Source of the DNA: Planctomycetota bacterium
GTDB taxonomy: Bacteria; Planctomycetota; PUPC01; JACPCR01
Direction: 5' to 3'
NCBI GenBank assembly: GCA_027625095.1
Contig: JAQBXN010000090.1
Location: 1-36,564 of the forward strand
Length of the DNA stretch: 36,564 nucleotides
The notes beneath the pieces are model-generated. The model made no database searches. It was not told the origin of the DNA and saw only the letters and a program-made list of their open reading frames with translations. The position numbers and the translations under genes are program-made. Positions within the stretch are counted from its first letter, which is position 1. Every line of letters starts with the position of its first letter. Below, piece by piece: positions 17,001-26,023 of this stretch.

Positions 17001-20000
17001 TGGCCACGGAACATTACCGCAACTACCTCGGCTACGCGGGCAAGGAGGATGTCGATATCTGGCATGGCGGTGCAAGCATCTGGGACGTGCTCAATCGTGA
17101 GCAGAAATACGAGGAGGCCATCAAGTGGGCCGAAGAGTGGCGCAAACAGTATCCAGCGCACCAGCGCTCGCTGGAGATGATTTACCTCATCGGACAGACA
17201 CACCGCAGCCGAAATCGCATTGCGGACGCGGCAGGTGTCTACAATGAACTCATCGAGAAGTATTCTGATTCCAACGCCGCACTCCTGTGCGCCCAGTCGG
17301 CCATCGATTCGTTTACTTCGGATCTGCGTGACGGCATCGTCAACAAGTGGTTCGAGAAGAACCCGGGCGACGAACGTGCCGCCGACCTCTACCTCCGCCT
17401 CGGCCAGCGTTACGAGCCCGAGGCCGGCGGACTCGAACGCGCCATCGAGTCTTACAAGGTCGTATGGAATAACTTCCGTGCCAAGTCGCCTGAAAATTTC
17501 CGCGCGGCCGACCGGCTTAGTCACCTGCTCTTTGTGACTGGTAAGCTCGAAGAAGGAGCGAAAGTCAGCCGAGAGATTCTTGCACTTGCAGAAAACCAGA
17601 CTCAGGGCGAAGCCATCCGTGCCTGGTATCGCCTGCTCGATCACTATGGGCCTCGAGTCGCTTTCAAGGCCGAGGTCGATACCACCTTTTCTGCGGGTAC
17701 CACTCCCGGCCGTATCATCGACGGCGACCCCGACGGCCGCGGCGGTAATCCAAGCTATGCGTGGCTTTCCGAGATTTCCCCCCGCGAACACTGGGTCGAT
17801 GCCGCGCTTTATGAACCCGCGCAGGTAAACCACGCGCATATTTTCTGGGGCAACTCGAACGAGCTTCCCAAGCAGTACAAGCTGCAGTACTGGGATGGCA
17901 ATGCTTACAAACCAGTTCATGGCTACGACAACTGGCGCGCTGCGGAAGGCCCTGCCGAGGAATTGAAATTCAAGAAGCCGGTGACGACCACAAAGTTGCG
18001 CATCGTGCAGGCGAGCAGTGGCGGCTCCACCGCAAAGGCCAACCAGATGACCGTCGCCGAGGTGCGCGTCTTCGCACTGCAACCAGATGAAGCCGTGGCA
18101 CGCTACAAGTCCTTTGTTCGTGACATGATTCGGCAGTTCACGGGCCGCCGGGAGGCTTTCCACGCCAGGGAACACCTGGTCAACTTCCATCTCCTCCGTA
18201 ACGAATACATCGAATCCAACATCCAGATGCAGCGCCTGCTATTTGGCTCGCCAAAAGGGGATGCATGGCACTGGGATCAACTCGTCGCATTGGCCCGTAC
18301 CCGCACTGCTCAAGGACGCCACGGCGAGGCCGCGTCCATTTACCGCACGTTGCTCAAGCTCAATCCCACCTATGGTGACAAAGCCAAAGTTGCGTCTGTT
18401 GAAACGGAGCTCGGCGAAGCGCTCAAAGCCAGCGGATCCGGCTCGCTTGTCATCGATCCTAATGCGCCCGAAGCCGGCCTTTTGTGGGGGAATGCGTTTG
18501 CCCTCGCCGGCGAGGAGGAACTTGCCTGGCAGCGCTACCTGGAAAATATTGAGACCTTCGAGGAGCACCAGCACAAGCTGAGCATCGAGTTCCTCACGGT
18601 TATCGTGAATCGCCATCTCAGCCAAAAGCAGATCAAGCAGGGCGTTGAGATCTGTATGAGTTTTGTTAATCAGCGCGGCGGCGATGCGACTGTCCCTGAT
18701 GCGGACAAAGCCAAGATGCTGTTGCTCCTGGGAGATTGTTATTACCGTGACCAGCGGTTCGAAATCGCCCGTGAGCACTACACCACTGCAGCCAACCAAT
18801 ACCCTAATTCAGCGGAAGGCATCGAGGCCCGTTTCAAAATAGTGTCGGTGTTCATTGCGCAAAAACTTTTCGACCGCGGTGCAGACCTTCTCAAAGATCT
18901 CCTCGATAGCAAAGACACCCAGACCGTCATCCGTGCACACATCATGATGGGCATTCTCTACACCGGCGCAGACGAGAAGAAGGCTGCCGTCGACGAATTC
19001 CGCAAGGTGTTGATGATGAGCCCGGGCGCGGAGACCGCAGATGAGATCATCTATCGGCTCGGCTCGGTTTATCACGAACAGGGCCGCTACAAAGAATCCA
19101 TCGATACCCTCAAATTGATCGGCGCGTGGAGTGGCGAGACCCGCCGGGTGGTCGACATCGGCGGCGAGATGCGTATCCGTATTTCTGACCAGGATCTCAC
19201 CGTCACCCGCGGCTCTGCCGATGTACCTGTCATTGTGCAGGTCATCGGCCCGGACGGCGTGAGGAAGGATCGCGAGCGCGTTCTCCTTAACAAATCAGAG
19301 GCGGGCGCTGGACTTTACGTCGGGGGGATCCGGACCAAGCTGGGCGAACCCATTCCCGATGATCGCACGCTGCAAGTCACCGGTTCAGACGTCATTTCCT
19401 ACAGCTACGATCCCGATTTTGCGAAGGATTTCATCATCGATCAGCCTGAGAAGGAATTCACGCTCAAGGTCGCTTCCAATGCCGAGTTTGCTGCGAGCTC
19501 GACCGAGATAAAGGATGAAGATGACGCAGAGTTAACCGTCGAGGAACTCAATCCCAATAAACCAGATCGTAAAGAATTCCGTAAAGAATCCGAACTCAAG
19601 CCCGGAAACAATATCTACTTGAAGGTCGTCGATTTTGATCTCGACAAAACTTCGCAGGTCGACAAGGCCATGGTCACCCTGACGACCACAAGTGGCGACA
19701 AGGTGGACTTCGAGTTGGAGGAGACCGGTGTCCACACCGGCAAGTTTTTTGGGCACGTCAAGACAGGCATCCGCCCACCCGATGCCATCGCCAGCGATTA
19801 CAGCGAAGGCCACACCCCCGTCTTTGCCATAGACGGCAACAATGATCCGCAGAAAACATGGATGGGTCTCATGGATGGCCAGTCGCCCAAGTGGCTGCAA
19901 ATCGACCTCAAGGAGCTGTATCCCGTCGACAAGGTTGTGTGGCATCGAGGCGAAGGCGCTCGCGACCGGGAGCCTATTCGTTACCAGATTCAGGTTTCCG

Positions 20001-22990
20001 ATGACAGCCAGATCTGGAAGACCGCGGCCACCTTCCCCGAGGACTGGAATTACCACGATCGCCTCATGTATGGCCCGCTCCAGGTGCGCACCATGCCCAA
20101 TTACATCGGCGACCCAAAAGACCTGCGGCAGATTATGGACATGTGCGAACTCGCCCCACGCCAGTATGGCGAAGGACGTGTTGAATGGATCAACGATGAG
20201 GCCGGCAACCCGTGGGGCCCGGACGAATACTACATTGCAGTCTACTGGGGGAACTTTTATTGCCCCGAAACCGGCACGTATGAGTTCGCGGTCGATTCCG
20301 ATGACGCGGCGTTCCTGCTCATCGATGGCGAGCTTGTGGCTGAATTCCCCGGTAACCACGCTCAAGCCAAGAACTGGGATCACAAGGGCAAAATTTTTCT
20401 GGAGAAGGGAGTCCACAAGATCACCTATTACTTCCAGGAATGGGAAATCATTCAGGTAATCCGGGCCGCGTGGAAACTGCCATCACATACCGAATTCGAG
20501 GTTATCCCCAAGGAGTTCTTCGATCCCGTCAAATACCCCGGGCTGAAGAAGCTGGAGAAGCTTGCCGAGCGCAAGTTCAAAGTGGCCGAGGCCAAAGACG
20601 GTTATGGCGCTTCGATTACCTTCGACCCGCGCAAGGTTCGTTACGTGCGCATGATGATCGAGGAATTTCATTCGGACGCTCCCGCTATCGCGAGCTTCGA
20701 GGTGTGGGCACAATCGGATCAGATCGTGCCGACTAAAGGTGTCGACATTCATACCATTGCCACCAACCAGGTGCTCGAACTCACCCCCGGTGACGAAGTC
20801 ACCGCGGCCTATACCGACGAAGTAAACGTCGAGCCCGGCTCGCCGCTCATTCTGCGCAGCATGTTGAGCGTCACTTACTTCAACGGCGAAATCGAAGGCC
20901 TCACAAAAGTCGTTGTTGAAGACAGTGACGCTCGTTCGCAGGAAAATTTCCTCCTCACCAAACGCATTAACGCTGGTGATCCATTCGTGGTGCGTATCAC
21001 CGATTACGACGAGGACACATCGGACGGCATCGACACACTGTCATTCACCATCCGCACCCTGGCCCAAAGTAAGTCCTATAAGTTCGATGCCCGTGAGACC
21101 GGCCCCTTTACCGGTATCTTTGAAGCGGTCATCCAGACCTCCATCGAAGATACCCCCGGGGCAGTCCTCTTGTCCGCGGGCGATGCGATGGAGCTGGCTT
21201 ACATAGATCGTGAAAATACCGAGCCGGGCCATGCGGTCGAGCGTATGTGGAAAGTGCTCGATAACCAGCCGACCAAAGGCGTAGTGCGTGCCATCCCCTG
21301 GGGTGAAGAGATCAAGGGCCCGGAAAAGTGGGAGGACAAACTCCGGCTTATCTCACTCGAAGACGGCCTCACTATTGAAGTGCTTGATCCAGACCGCTGT
21401 CTGCACGAAGGCAGCGTCATCCGCGTCAACCTCACCGGAACCTACGGCAATGATACAGCGCTTGTCGAATGCCGTGTCGCCGGAGCTGCCGCAGGGGGCC
21501 CGCTCGGCGGCGCGGGTGATAAAGAAAAGCTCCTCGAAGCGCTTGGCCAGGGCCTGTTCCGTGGCCACATCAAGACGCTGCTCGGCGACGATAAATCACC
21601 GGACTTCATGGTGCAGGCCGCGGGCATGTTTGATGAGGAAGCCGCCAGAAGTGTGAAATCGAAAAAGGACAAAGACGACGTCAGCCAGATACCCGTTCTC
21701 AACGTTTCCGGCCAGGACGTCATCAATATCGTCTACGTGGACGAACAGAGTCCCGACAGCCCCCTTGCCATGGAAGAGGCCGCGCACGCCCGCATCCTCA
21801 GTAACGGTGCGGTCGGATTCTTCGATGACACCTACGAAACAGAAATCGAATTCGCCCACATAGGCGAAAAGATCTACCTGATGGTCACCGACTTCGACGC
21901 GGACGAATCGAACGAAAACGATTTCATCACCGTCGAGATTTCGACCACTTCTGGCGAACGTCTGATCACCAAACTGAAGGAAACGCTCTCTCACAGCGGC
22001 ATCTTCAGCGCCGGCATCACCCTCAACCACGCTATCAAACCGAACCCCGGTAATATTGGCCTCGAAGCGGATTACGGTGACGAGATTACCGTCCGTTACG
22101 TGGACGTCCGGAATACTGAACAACCCAAACCTGTCGAACGAGTCACGACCGCCTCGGTCGTCGCAGGCACCGATGGCGTCATCTCCGGATTCAGCAAGAG
22201 ATACTCAGACGAAGCAGAGGCCATCGAAACCGAATTCAAGATCGGGGAGTGCCTCTACTTCCTCGGCAAGGAGCACATGAAGCTCAAAAAGGAAGACATG
22301 GCCAAACGCGAACTCAAGGAAGGCCGCGATGTGCTGGGTGAGCTCCTGACCTACTACCCTGATTCCAGCCTGCTCGATCAGGCCGCCTTCATGCTGGGCA
22401 ACATGGACCTCGAAGAGAAGCGCTATGATGAGGCAATCATCTCATACCGCCGCCTCATCCGCGACTACCAGGACAGCCCGGTCGCCCCGGACGCCCAATA
22501 CTCAATGGGCCAGGCATACGAGTTCAAAGGCGAGTTCGACAAGGCGTGCGAAGAATACGTCAAGCTTGCCTACAAATTTCCCGACTCGCACCTCCTCCCC
22601 GAAGCGATGGTACGCATCGGCGTCTATTACTTTGAGAAGAAGATCTACGAGACCTCGATCTCCGTCTTCGACCGATTCATTGAAAAGTATCCGGACAACG
22701 ACAATGTAGAAAAGGTCTATTTCAAAATGGGCCTCGCCTACATCCTGAACGAAGACTTCATCCAGGGCGGCGCCCATTTCAAAGCCTTCATCGACAAATT
22801 CCCCTCCGGCGAACTCACCCCCGCCGCCCTCTACTGGTCCGGCGATTCCTACCTTAAAGCCAATAACGCCCTGTTCGCCTACCAAATGTTCAAACGCTGT
22901 ATCTGGGATTATCCGGAATCGAAGTGGGCGAAATTCGCAAGGGGCAGGCTGACCTCACCGGTGTTTGATCGGATTTCAGAAATGGAGTGA
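14036..22990 (+). CDS. Giant exported TPR/discoidin/PA14 mosaic protein
   Basis: This is a 2984-residue protein with a signal peptide (MRFPVAAALCAVIFF...FAQPA). Approximate domains in order: TPR repeats 25-640; a galactose-binding jelly-roll 666-787 (WRFKQDP, RLRFESIGGEAWVYANG); TPRs 790-1190; an F5/8 type C (discoidin) domain 1205-1345; TPRs 1350-1700; beta domains with a recurring DxD pattern (VVDFDLDKTS 1862, ITDYDEDTSD 2322, VTDFDADESN 2616), each with a TxSG...ETG..TGxF strand pair; a second discoidin begun at 1919, interrupted by a PA14-like domain 2043-2152 and ending at 2226; C-terminal TPRs 2719-2984 of the YbgF/BamD type. No membrane anchor is visible. It probably acts as a periplasmic or surface scaffold that binds glycans; the function is inferred. 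Confidence 0.88.
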   Translation: MRFPVAAALCAVIFFASSSLFAQPAAELYKQAEQHRRAGDFGEAVKAYRQFLRGAKRDSNYKEAQLNLASSLLEIGEAIQAGRVLGDFVQQWPGDKRESEVRLQVAQLHEANGDFLKAVASYKELLERFKELPNGHELRMHLCRIYEDVLSNPTRAVAEYEALLKRDPKGPKAPEILMEIGRTHEKSTGDLLAARDAYVRITENFAANELAEEALYRLAIIADEGGSRQFAVAALHYRDFLTKYPKSNRQQAIAERLAHLYLNHLKQYQNAADAYTAVLTFNDTPQVRLARLRALEKTQDPARILPAYREFIEKNPNTREARTAGRNLSQLLWDLDKQDEAIAEMKKVATAESASIDDRLELARMQNEAGQYDQALTTFAEIAASQPSGDLFVRMSTGPLALVAKIREKQREEIPEAEELPMTPEITAAYAKAETVLKEALEKYPDHQDITVTVAWQLATGVYEPQKKFAEAAAALAPIFQNHPSYQHHASREHGGLLLLKYYREADQLDQASKLLYSALARHPSHPRLRETLAELVNVYVRAALPLPVAAEEASTTRKPRPAPLPAPSEQQVKKYLKKAIDIAQSILRADDSDTAAALATAYVIEAYMVSGEELEGLTWLARLPRYQADQNFRGLHGIFLDIRKKIAEPALYALTHDDLDLKTWRFKQDPNNAGEAEDWVSKADHTQWQEATAGKDWGDFDGYGWFATTIAHTGSPESYRLRFESIGGEAWVYANGTLVGNLKEGANEVSFPLTGEDEIKQLSLVIRIQDKGGEGGLTGKVMLSRPKPLADADLLKSALSNHALGRADEAVRQYDAYLKYIEKDGIPAGLGDPRPLVASMKNDILLLRGELEAVEQSITESSSPFLLLRLADSFGAKKDDDKAFQYLQRAREASQRSPHTIRRLAQAYERRNMFEEAIAEYTSLLTALSEADVESLKRHIVYLAAHRLNNVKKARSLAQKFNKKTPSSYWERTLADLYKDRDPRDYAMATEHYRNYLGYAGKEDVDIWHGGASIWDVLNREQKYEEAIKWAEEWRKQYPAHQRSLEMIYLIGQTHRSRNRIADAAGVYNELIEKYSDSNAALLCAQSAIDSFTSDLRDGIVNKWFEKNPGDERAADLYLRLGQRYEPEAGGLERAIESYKVVWNNFRAKSPENFRAADRLSHLLFVTGKLEEGAKVSREILALAENQTQGEAIRAWYRLLDHYGPRVAFKAEVDTTFSAGTTPGRIIDGDPDGRGGNPSYAWLSEISPREHWVDAALYEPAQVNHAHIFWGNSNELPKQYKLQYWDGNAYKPVHGYDNWRAAEGPAEELKFKKPVTTTKLRIVQASSGGSTAKANQMTVAEVRVFALQPDEAVARYKSFVRDMIRQFTGRREAFHAREHLVNFHLLRNEYIESNIQMQRLLFGSPKGDAWHWDQLVALARTRTAQGRHGEAASIYRTLLKLNPTYGDKAKVASVETELGEALKASGSGSLVIDPNAPEAGLLWGNAFALAGEEELAWQRYLENIETFEEHQHKLSIEFLTVIVNRHLSQKQIKQGVEICMSFVNQRGGDATVPDADKAKMLLLLGDCYYRDQRFEIAREHYTTAANQYPNSAEGIEARFKIVSVFIAQKLFDRGADLLKDLLDSKDTQTVIRAHIMMGILYTGADEKKAAVDEFRKVLMMSPGAETADEIIYRLGSVYHEQGRYKESIDTLKLIGAWSGETRRVVDIGGEMRIRISDQDLTVTRGSADVPVIVQVIGPDGVRKDRERVLLNKSEAGAGLYVGGIRTKLGEPIPDDRTLQVTGSDVISYSYDPDFAKDFIIDQPEKEFTLKVASNAEFAASSTEIKDEDDAELTVEELNPNKPDRKEFRKESELKPGNNIYLKVVDFDLDKTSQVDKAMVTLTTTSGDKVDFELEETGVHTGKFFGHVKTGIRPPDAIASDYSEGHTPVFAIDGNNDPQKTWMGLMDGQSPKWLQIDLKELYPVDKVVWHRGEGARDREPIRYQIQVSDDSQIWKTAATFPEDWNYHDRLMYGPLQVRTMPNYIGDPKDLRQIMDMCELAPRQYGEGRVEWINDEAGNPWGPDEYYIAVYWGNFYCPETGTYEFAVDSDDAAFLLIDGELVAEFPGNHAQAKNWDHKGKIFLEKGVHKITYYFQEWEIIQVIRAAWKLPSHTEFEVIPKEFFDPVKYPGLKKLEKLAERKFKVAEAKDGYGASITFDPRKVRYVRMMIEEFHSDAPAIASFEVWAQSDQIVPTKGVDIHTIATNQVLELTPGDEVTAAYTDEVNVEPGSPLILRSMLSVTYFNGEIEGLTKVVVEDSDARSQENFLLTKRINAGDPFVVRITDYDEDTSDGIDTLSFTIRTLAQSKSYKFDARETGPFTGIFEAVIQTSIEDTPGAVLLSAGDAMELAYIDRENTEPGHAVERMWKVLDNQPTKGVVRAIPWGEEIKGPEKWEDKLRLISLEDGLTIEVLDPDRCLHEGSVIRVNLTGTYGNDTALVECRVAGAAAGGPLGGAGDKEKLLEALGQGLFRGHIKTLLGDDKSPDFMVQAAGMFDEEAARSVKSKKDKDDVSQIPVLNVSGQDVINIVYVDEQSPDSPLAMEEAAHARILSNGAVGFFDDTYETEIEFAHIGEKIYLMVTDFDADESNENDFITVEISTTSGERLITKLKETLSHSGIFSAGITLNHAIKPNPGNIGLEADYGDEITVRYVDVRNTEQPKPVERVTTASVVAGTDGVISGFSKRYSDEAEAIETEFKIGECLYFLGKEHMKLKKEDMAKRELKEGRDVLGELLTYYPDSSLLDQAAFMLGNMDLEEKRYDEAIISYRRLIRDYQDSPVAPDAQYSMGQAYEFKGEFDKACEEYVKLAYKFPDSHLLPEAMVRIGVYYFEKKIYETSISVFDRFIEKYPDNDNVEKVYFKMGLAYILNEDFIQGGAHFKAFIDKFPSGELTPAALYWSGDSYLKANNALFAYQMFKRCIWDYPESKWAKFARGRLTSPVFDRISEME

Positions 22991-23082
22991 CGAGCGGCGG
23001 AGATTTGTGGGGGAGGATGAAAGTGGCGTAGTCATTGGATACCAAGCCGTGTCGTTACCCAGATCGATCATGAGGACCGAGA

Positions 23083-23106
23083 CCCCTGTGAGCTTGCTCA
23101 CAGGGG
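23083..23106. terminator. Perfect 11-base-pair hairpin after the giant gene
   Basis: CCCCTGTGAGC-TT-GCTCACAGGGG lies 93 bases past the stop at 22990. The stem is perfect with a 2-base loop, but no T-run follows on either strand. It may be a factor-independent terminator of unusual form, a protein-binding palindrome or a dispersed repeat. A degenerate half copy (CCCCTTGTGAGCAC) occurs at 23151-23164. Confidence 0.5.
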
Positions 23107-23170
23107 AATGAGATCTCTAAGCTAAAAGCGCTCAAGAGAATGGGATACGACCCCTTGTGAGCACCCACAT

Positions 23171-24381
23171 TCACTTCTCCAACCGGCAGACCTCAAACTG
23201 GTCGGGGTGCTTGCCTTTGCCGATGCCGGAACCCCACTCTATCCAACCTTTTCTTCCTTCACCGTTGTTGTCGTTGACGAGGAGGGAAAAGCCGAACGCT
23301 TTAATGGCAGCCGGATCGATAAGGGCCAATTCCTTCAGGGGGATTGCCAACTCGTAATTCGTTGTCGCGCCTTCACGGAGGATGCGGCATAGTGCTGAGG
23401 TGACCTTTCCCACTTTTTCACCCCTTGCGGAATGCGAAAGGAAAACGTCGGGGCCCTTTGATGTCAGGGCCAAGTTCACCTCATAGAAGCTGGTGCTGTT
23501 CCAGGGGAGGGCTTCGCTGATGGCAATTTGGATGCCGTCGCCCTCCCAGGTGTTGTCTTCAACGTTCGGCTGAAAGTGGACATCATCCCTGATCGCAGCG
23601 AACAGATAGAAATGATTGTCGTCGTATGCAATCCGAATCCAGCCGCTCAGATCGTCCGAGCCTTTGTGCCCCTTCATTTCTACTGCGCCATTCTTTACAA
23701 GGTCGATGGCAGGAATGGTTTTCCAGTCGTCCAGATTGCCGTCCACGACGATTGTTTTCTTTTGACAGGGATTGTTGGCAATCGCACCCCGGTAAACCAC
23801 GGCAGCGGCCTTTTCCAGTTCCAGCTTGAGTTTTACCGTCTGCGAAGTGAAAGCTGGGGGCAGAGCGCCGGGGCCAGTCCGGCTTTGTCGATATTGATTG
23901 AGATAAGCGTGGCTGGCGCGTGCCACTTGCCATCATTGGCTCCGCCCCAATGTTCCTCACCGATCCGGGGCCCGATATCGAGAGCGACTTCCTGCCAGGC
24001 CGAGGTGTCCGCCAGTGGCACTCGATTGATCTGATGGCATTGGCCGGAGCTGTCGATCAACCGAAGTGTCAGTCGTCGCACCCCTTCACTGCGCACCCAG
24101 ATGGAAAGGGCGCCGAGGTCCAGATCCGCCAGCTTCTTATTAACTCCGACGTAAGCGCCCCCTTTGGTAAAGTTACCGGCGAGCCGCAATGAACCTGTGC
24201 CACTCCTTCGCTGTTCGGTATCAAGATTCGCGGAGCCCTGCGCGCCGGGAAATTCCTGTCCCAATGAGAATCCCCAGTCGTGTTTGGTCGCATCGAAATC
24301 ATCGATCCCAATGTTCGATTATGCCGCAGCGTGGGAGAGGAGCAGGCACACGAGAATGAGAAAGAGGGCGTGTTGTTTCAA
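23171..24381 (-). pseudogene. CBM9-like exported carbohydrate-binding protein, broken
   Basis: A start TTG at 24381 reads KQHALFLILVCLLLSHAAA, a clear signal peptide, and is followed at once by TAA (24319-24321 on the plus strand). The same frame continues IDDFDATKHDWGFSLGQEFP and a beta-sandwich (GTGSLRLAGNFTKGGAYVGV, LTLRLIDSSGQ, WQEVALDIG) to IDKAGLAP. Near 23860-23875 it must shift frame into GALPPAFTSQTVKLKLELEK and a CBM9/DOMON-like domain (VVDGNLDDWKTIPAID, GWIRIAYDDNHFYLFAAIRD, WEGDGIQIAI) ending at 23171. The shift lies in a GGGG run. The two lesions could be sequencing errors or real inactivation. The intact product would be exported and bind glycans. Confidence 0.75.
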
Positions 24382-24416
24382 GGTATCACTTTCAGAATCG
24401 GAGTGGTTGCCAGATC

Positions 24417-24449
24417 AAAAAAAAGCCCGGCGTAGAACGCCGGGCTTTT
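24417..24449 (-). terminator. Rho-independent terminator of glnA
   Basis: On the minus strand AAAAGCCCGGCGT-TCT-ACGCCGGGCTTTT is followed by an unbroken T-run to 24417, about 27 bases past the glnA stop. The 13-base-pair GC-rich stem with T8 is a textbook intrinsic terminator. Because the stem has A/T ends on both sides it may work in both directions. Confidence 0.95.
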
Positions 24450-24475
24450 CTGATTTCTACTTCTGGTTCTTACGA

Positions 24476-25891
24476 TTAGACATCGTAGTAGAGTTCGAAT
24501 TCGTGCGGATGCGGTCGGAGGTTGACCGCATCGACGTCATGCTTGCGCTTGTAATCGATCCACATGCGGATGGCGTCTTCGGTGAAAACGTCGCCCTTGA
24601 GGAGGTATTCGTTGTCGGCTTCGAGGGCGTTCAACGACTCGGCCAGGGAGCCCGGGGTGGTTGGGATGGTGGCTTTTTGCTCTGGTGGCAGATCGTAAAG
24701 ATCCTTGTCCATCGGCTTGCCTGGATCGATCTTGTTTTGGATACCGTCCAACGCTGCCATCATGATGGCTGGGAAGGTGAGGTATGGATTGCATGAAGGA
24801 TCTGGGCAACGGAACTCGATGCGTTTGGCTTTCGGGCTCGGCGAGTAAACCGGAATACGCACAGAAGCGGAACGGTTTCTCGAAGAGTAGGCCAGATTGA
24901 CAGGGGCTTCGTAGCCCGGGACGAGGCGCTTGTAGGAGTTCGTGGTCGGTGCGGCAATTGCCAGGATCGACGCGGCGTGCTTGAGGATGCCACCGATGGC
25001 ATGTACGGCCATTTCGCTGAGGCCGGCATAGCCGTCACCAGCAAAGAGTGGCTCGCCGTCTTTCCAGAGACTGAAGTGGGTGTGCATACCCGATCCGTTA
25101 TCCTGGAAAAGGGGTTTTGGCATGAAGGTAACCGTCTTACCGGCACGGTAGGCCACGTTCTTGATCACGTATTTGTACTTCATGACCTGGTCAGCCATCT
25201 CGACAAGCGGTGCGAAACGCATGTCGATTTCAGACTGGCCGGCCGTCCCCACTTCGTGGTGATGGGTTTCGATGGGCACGCCAACATTGATGAGTTCTGC
25301 GACCATTTCGTGACGCAGGTCATAGAACTTGTCGGTTGGCGGGACCGGGAAGTAGCCTTCCTTGTAGCGAGGCTTGTAGGCGAGGTTTCCGCCTTCCTCG
25401 TCGGCAGCGGAATTCCAGCGGCCTTCGATGGAATCGACCTCGTAGTAACTGATATTCGGGCCGGTTTGGAAACGGGCACTGTCGAAGATGAAGAATTCAG
25501 CTTCCGGACCTATGAAGGCGGTATCGGCGATCCCTGTCGACTGCAGATAGGCTACGGACTTGAACGCGATATTGCGCGGGTCCCGGCTGTATCTTTCGCG
25601 AGTGAGCGGATCTTCGACATCGCAAATGATGTTAAGAGTCTTGCGTTTGTTGAACGGATCGATGAATGCGGTTGAGGCATCCGGGATGACAAGCATGTCG
25701 CTGGAATTTATGGTTTGCCAACCTCTGATACTTGAACCGTCAAAACCGAGACCTTCGCTGAAGGTAGCTTCACCGATTTCACTGGCCGGCTGGGTGAAAT
25801 GCTGCCAGAGACCGAGAAAGTCTGTAAAACGAAAGTCGACGAACTCAACTCCCTTGTCCTTAATCAATTGAACGACTTCTGCAGGCGTCAT
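24476..25891 (-). CDS. Glutamine synthetase, type I
   Basis: This is a 471-residue GSI enzyme that makes glutamine from glutamate, ammonia and ATP as a cytoplasmic dodecamer. Visible motifs are LGFDGSSIRGW, FIGPEAEFFIF, THHHEVGTAGQSEID, NGSGMHTHFS, ATP-site KRLVPGYEAPVNLAYS and RIEFRCPDPSCNPY. MDKDLYDLPPEQ places Tyr399 at the adenylylation site, so it belongs to the GSI-beta class. An ATG 45 bases further upstream is open, but ATG 25891 has AGGAG at good spacing and fits the family start. The gene follows glnB by 132 bases in the same direction and ends at a strong terminator. Control by PII and GlnE-type adenylylation is expected from the family. Confidence 0.97.
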   Translation of the reverse strand: MTPAEVVQLIKDKGVEFVDFRFTDFLGLWQHFTQPASEIGEATFSEGLGFDGSSIRGWQTINSSDMLVIPDASTAFIDPFNKRKTLNIICDVEDPLTRERYSRDPRNIAFKSVAYLQSTGIADTAFIGPEAEFFIFDSARFQTGPNISYYEVDSIEGRWNSAADEEGGNLAYKPRYKEGYFPVPPTDKFYDLRHEMVAELINVGVPIETHHHEVGTAGQSEIDMRFAPLVEMADQVMKYKYVIKNVAYRAGKTVTFMPKPLFQDNGSGMHTHFSLWKDGEPLFAGDGYAGLSEMAVHAIGGILKHAASILAIAAPTTNSYKRLVPGYEAPVNLAYSSRNRSASVRIPVYSPSPKAKRIEFRCPDPSCNPYLTFPAIMMAALDGIQNKIDPGKPMDKDLYDLPPEQKATIPTTPGSLAESLNALEADNEYLLKGDVFTEDAIRMWIDYKRKHDVDAVNLRPHPHEFELYYDV

Positions 25892-26023
25892 ACTAAGCTC
25901 CTGAAGATAAAACAAAAATTTCCCATGACGAAGCATTGACCCCGCTTGGATAGGGCTTCATCACAGAACAAAATGAATGAAAGCGTCCCTGACGCGTGAG
26001 CGTCGGTCGAGCACAAAAGGGCC

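Noticed and set aside
15866..18190. 774-codon open frame on the minus strand
   Set aside because: It lies fully inside the giant plus-strand gene, whose TPR and discoidin motifs are clear. The long antisense frame reflects its codon composition.
19532..20416. 294-codon minus-strand frame
   Set aside because: It is antisense to the discoidin/PA14 part of the giant gene, has no start signal and no recognisable motif.
24977..25675. 232-codon plus-strand frame
   Set aside because: It is antisense to glnA.
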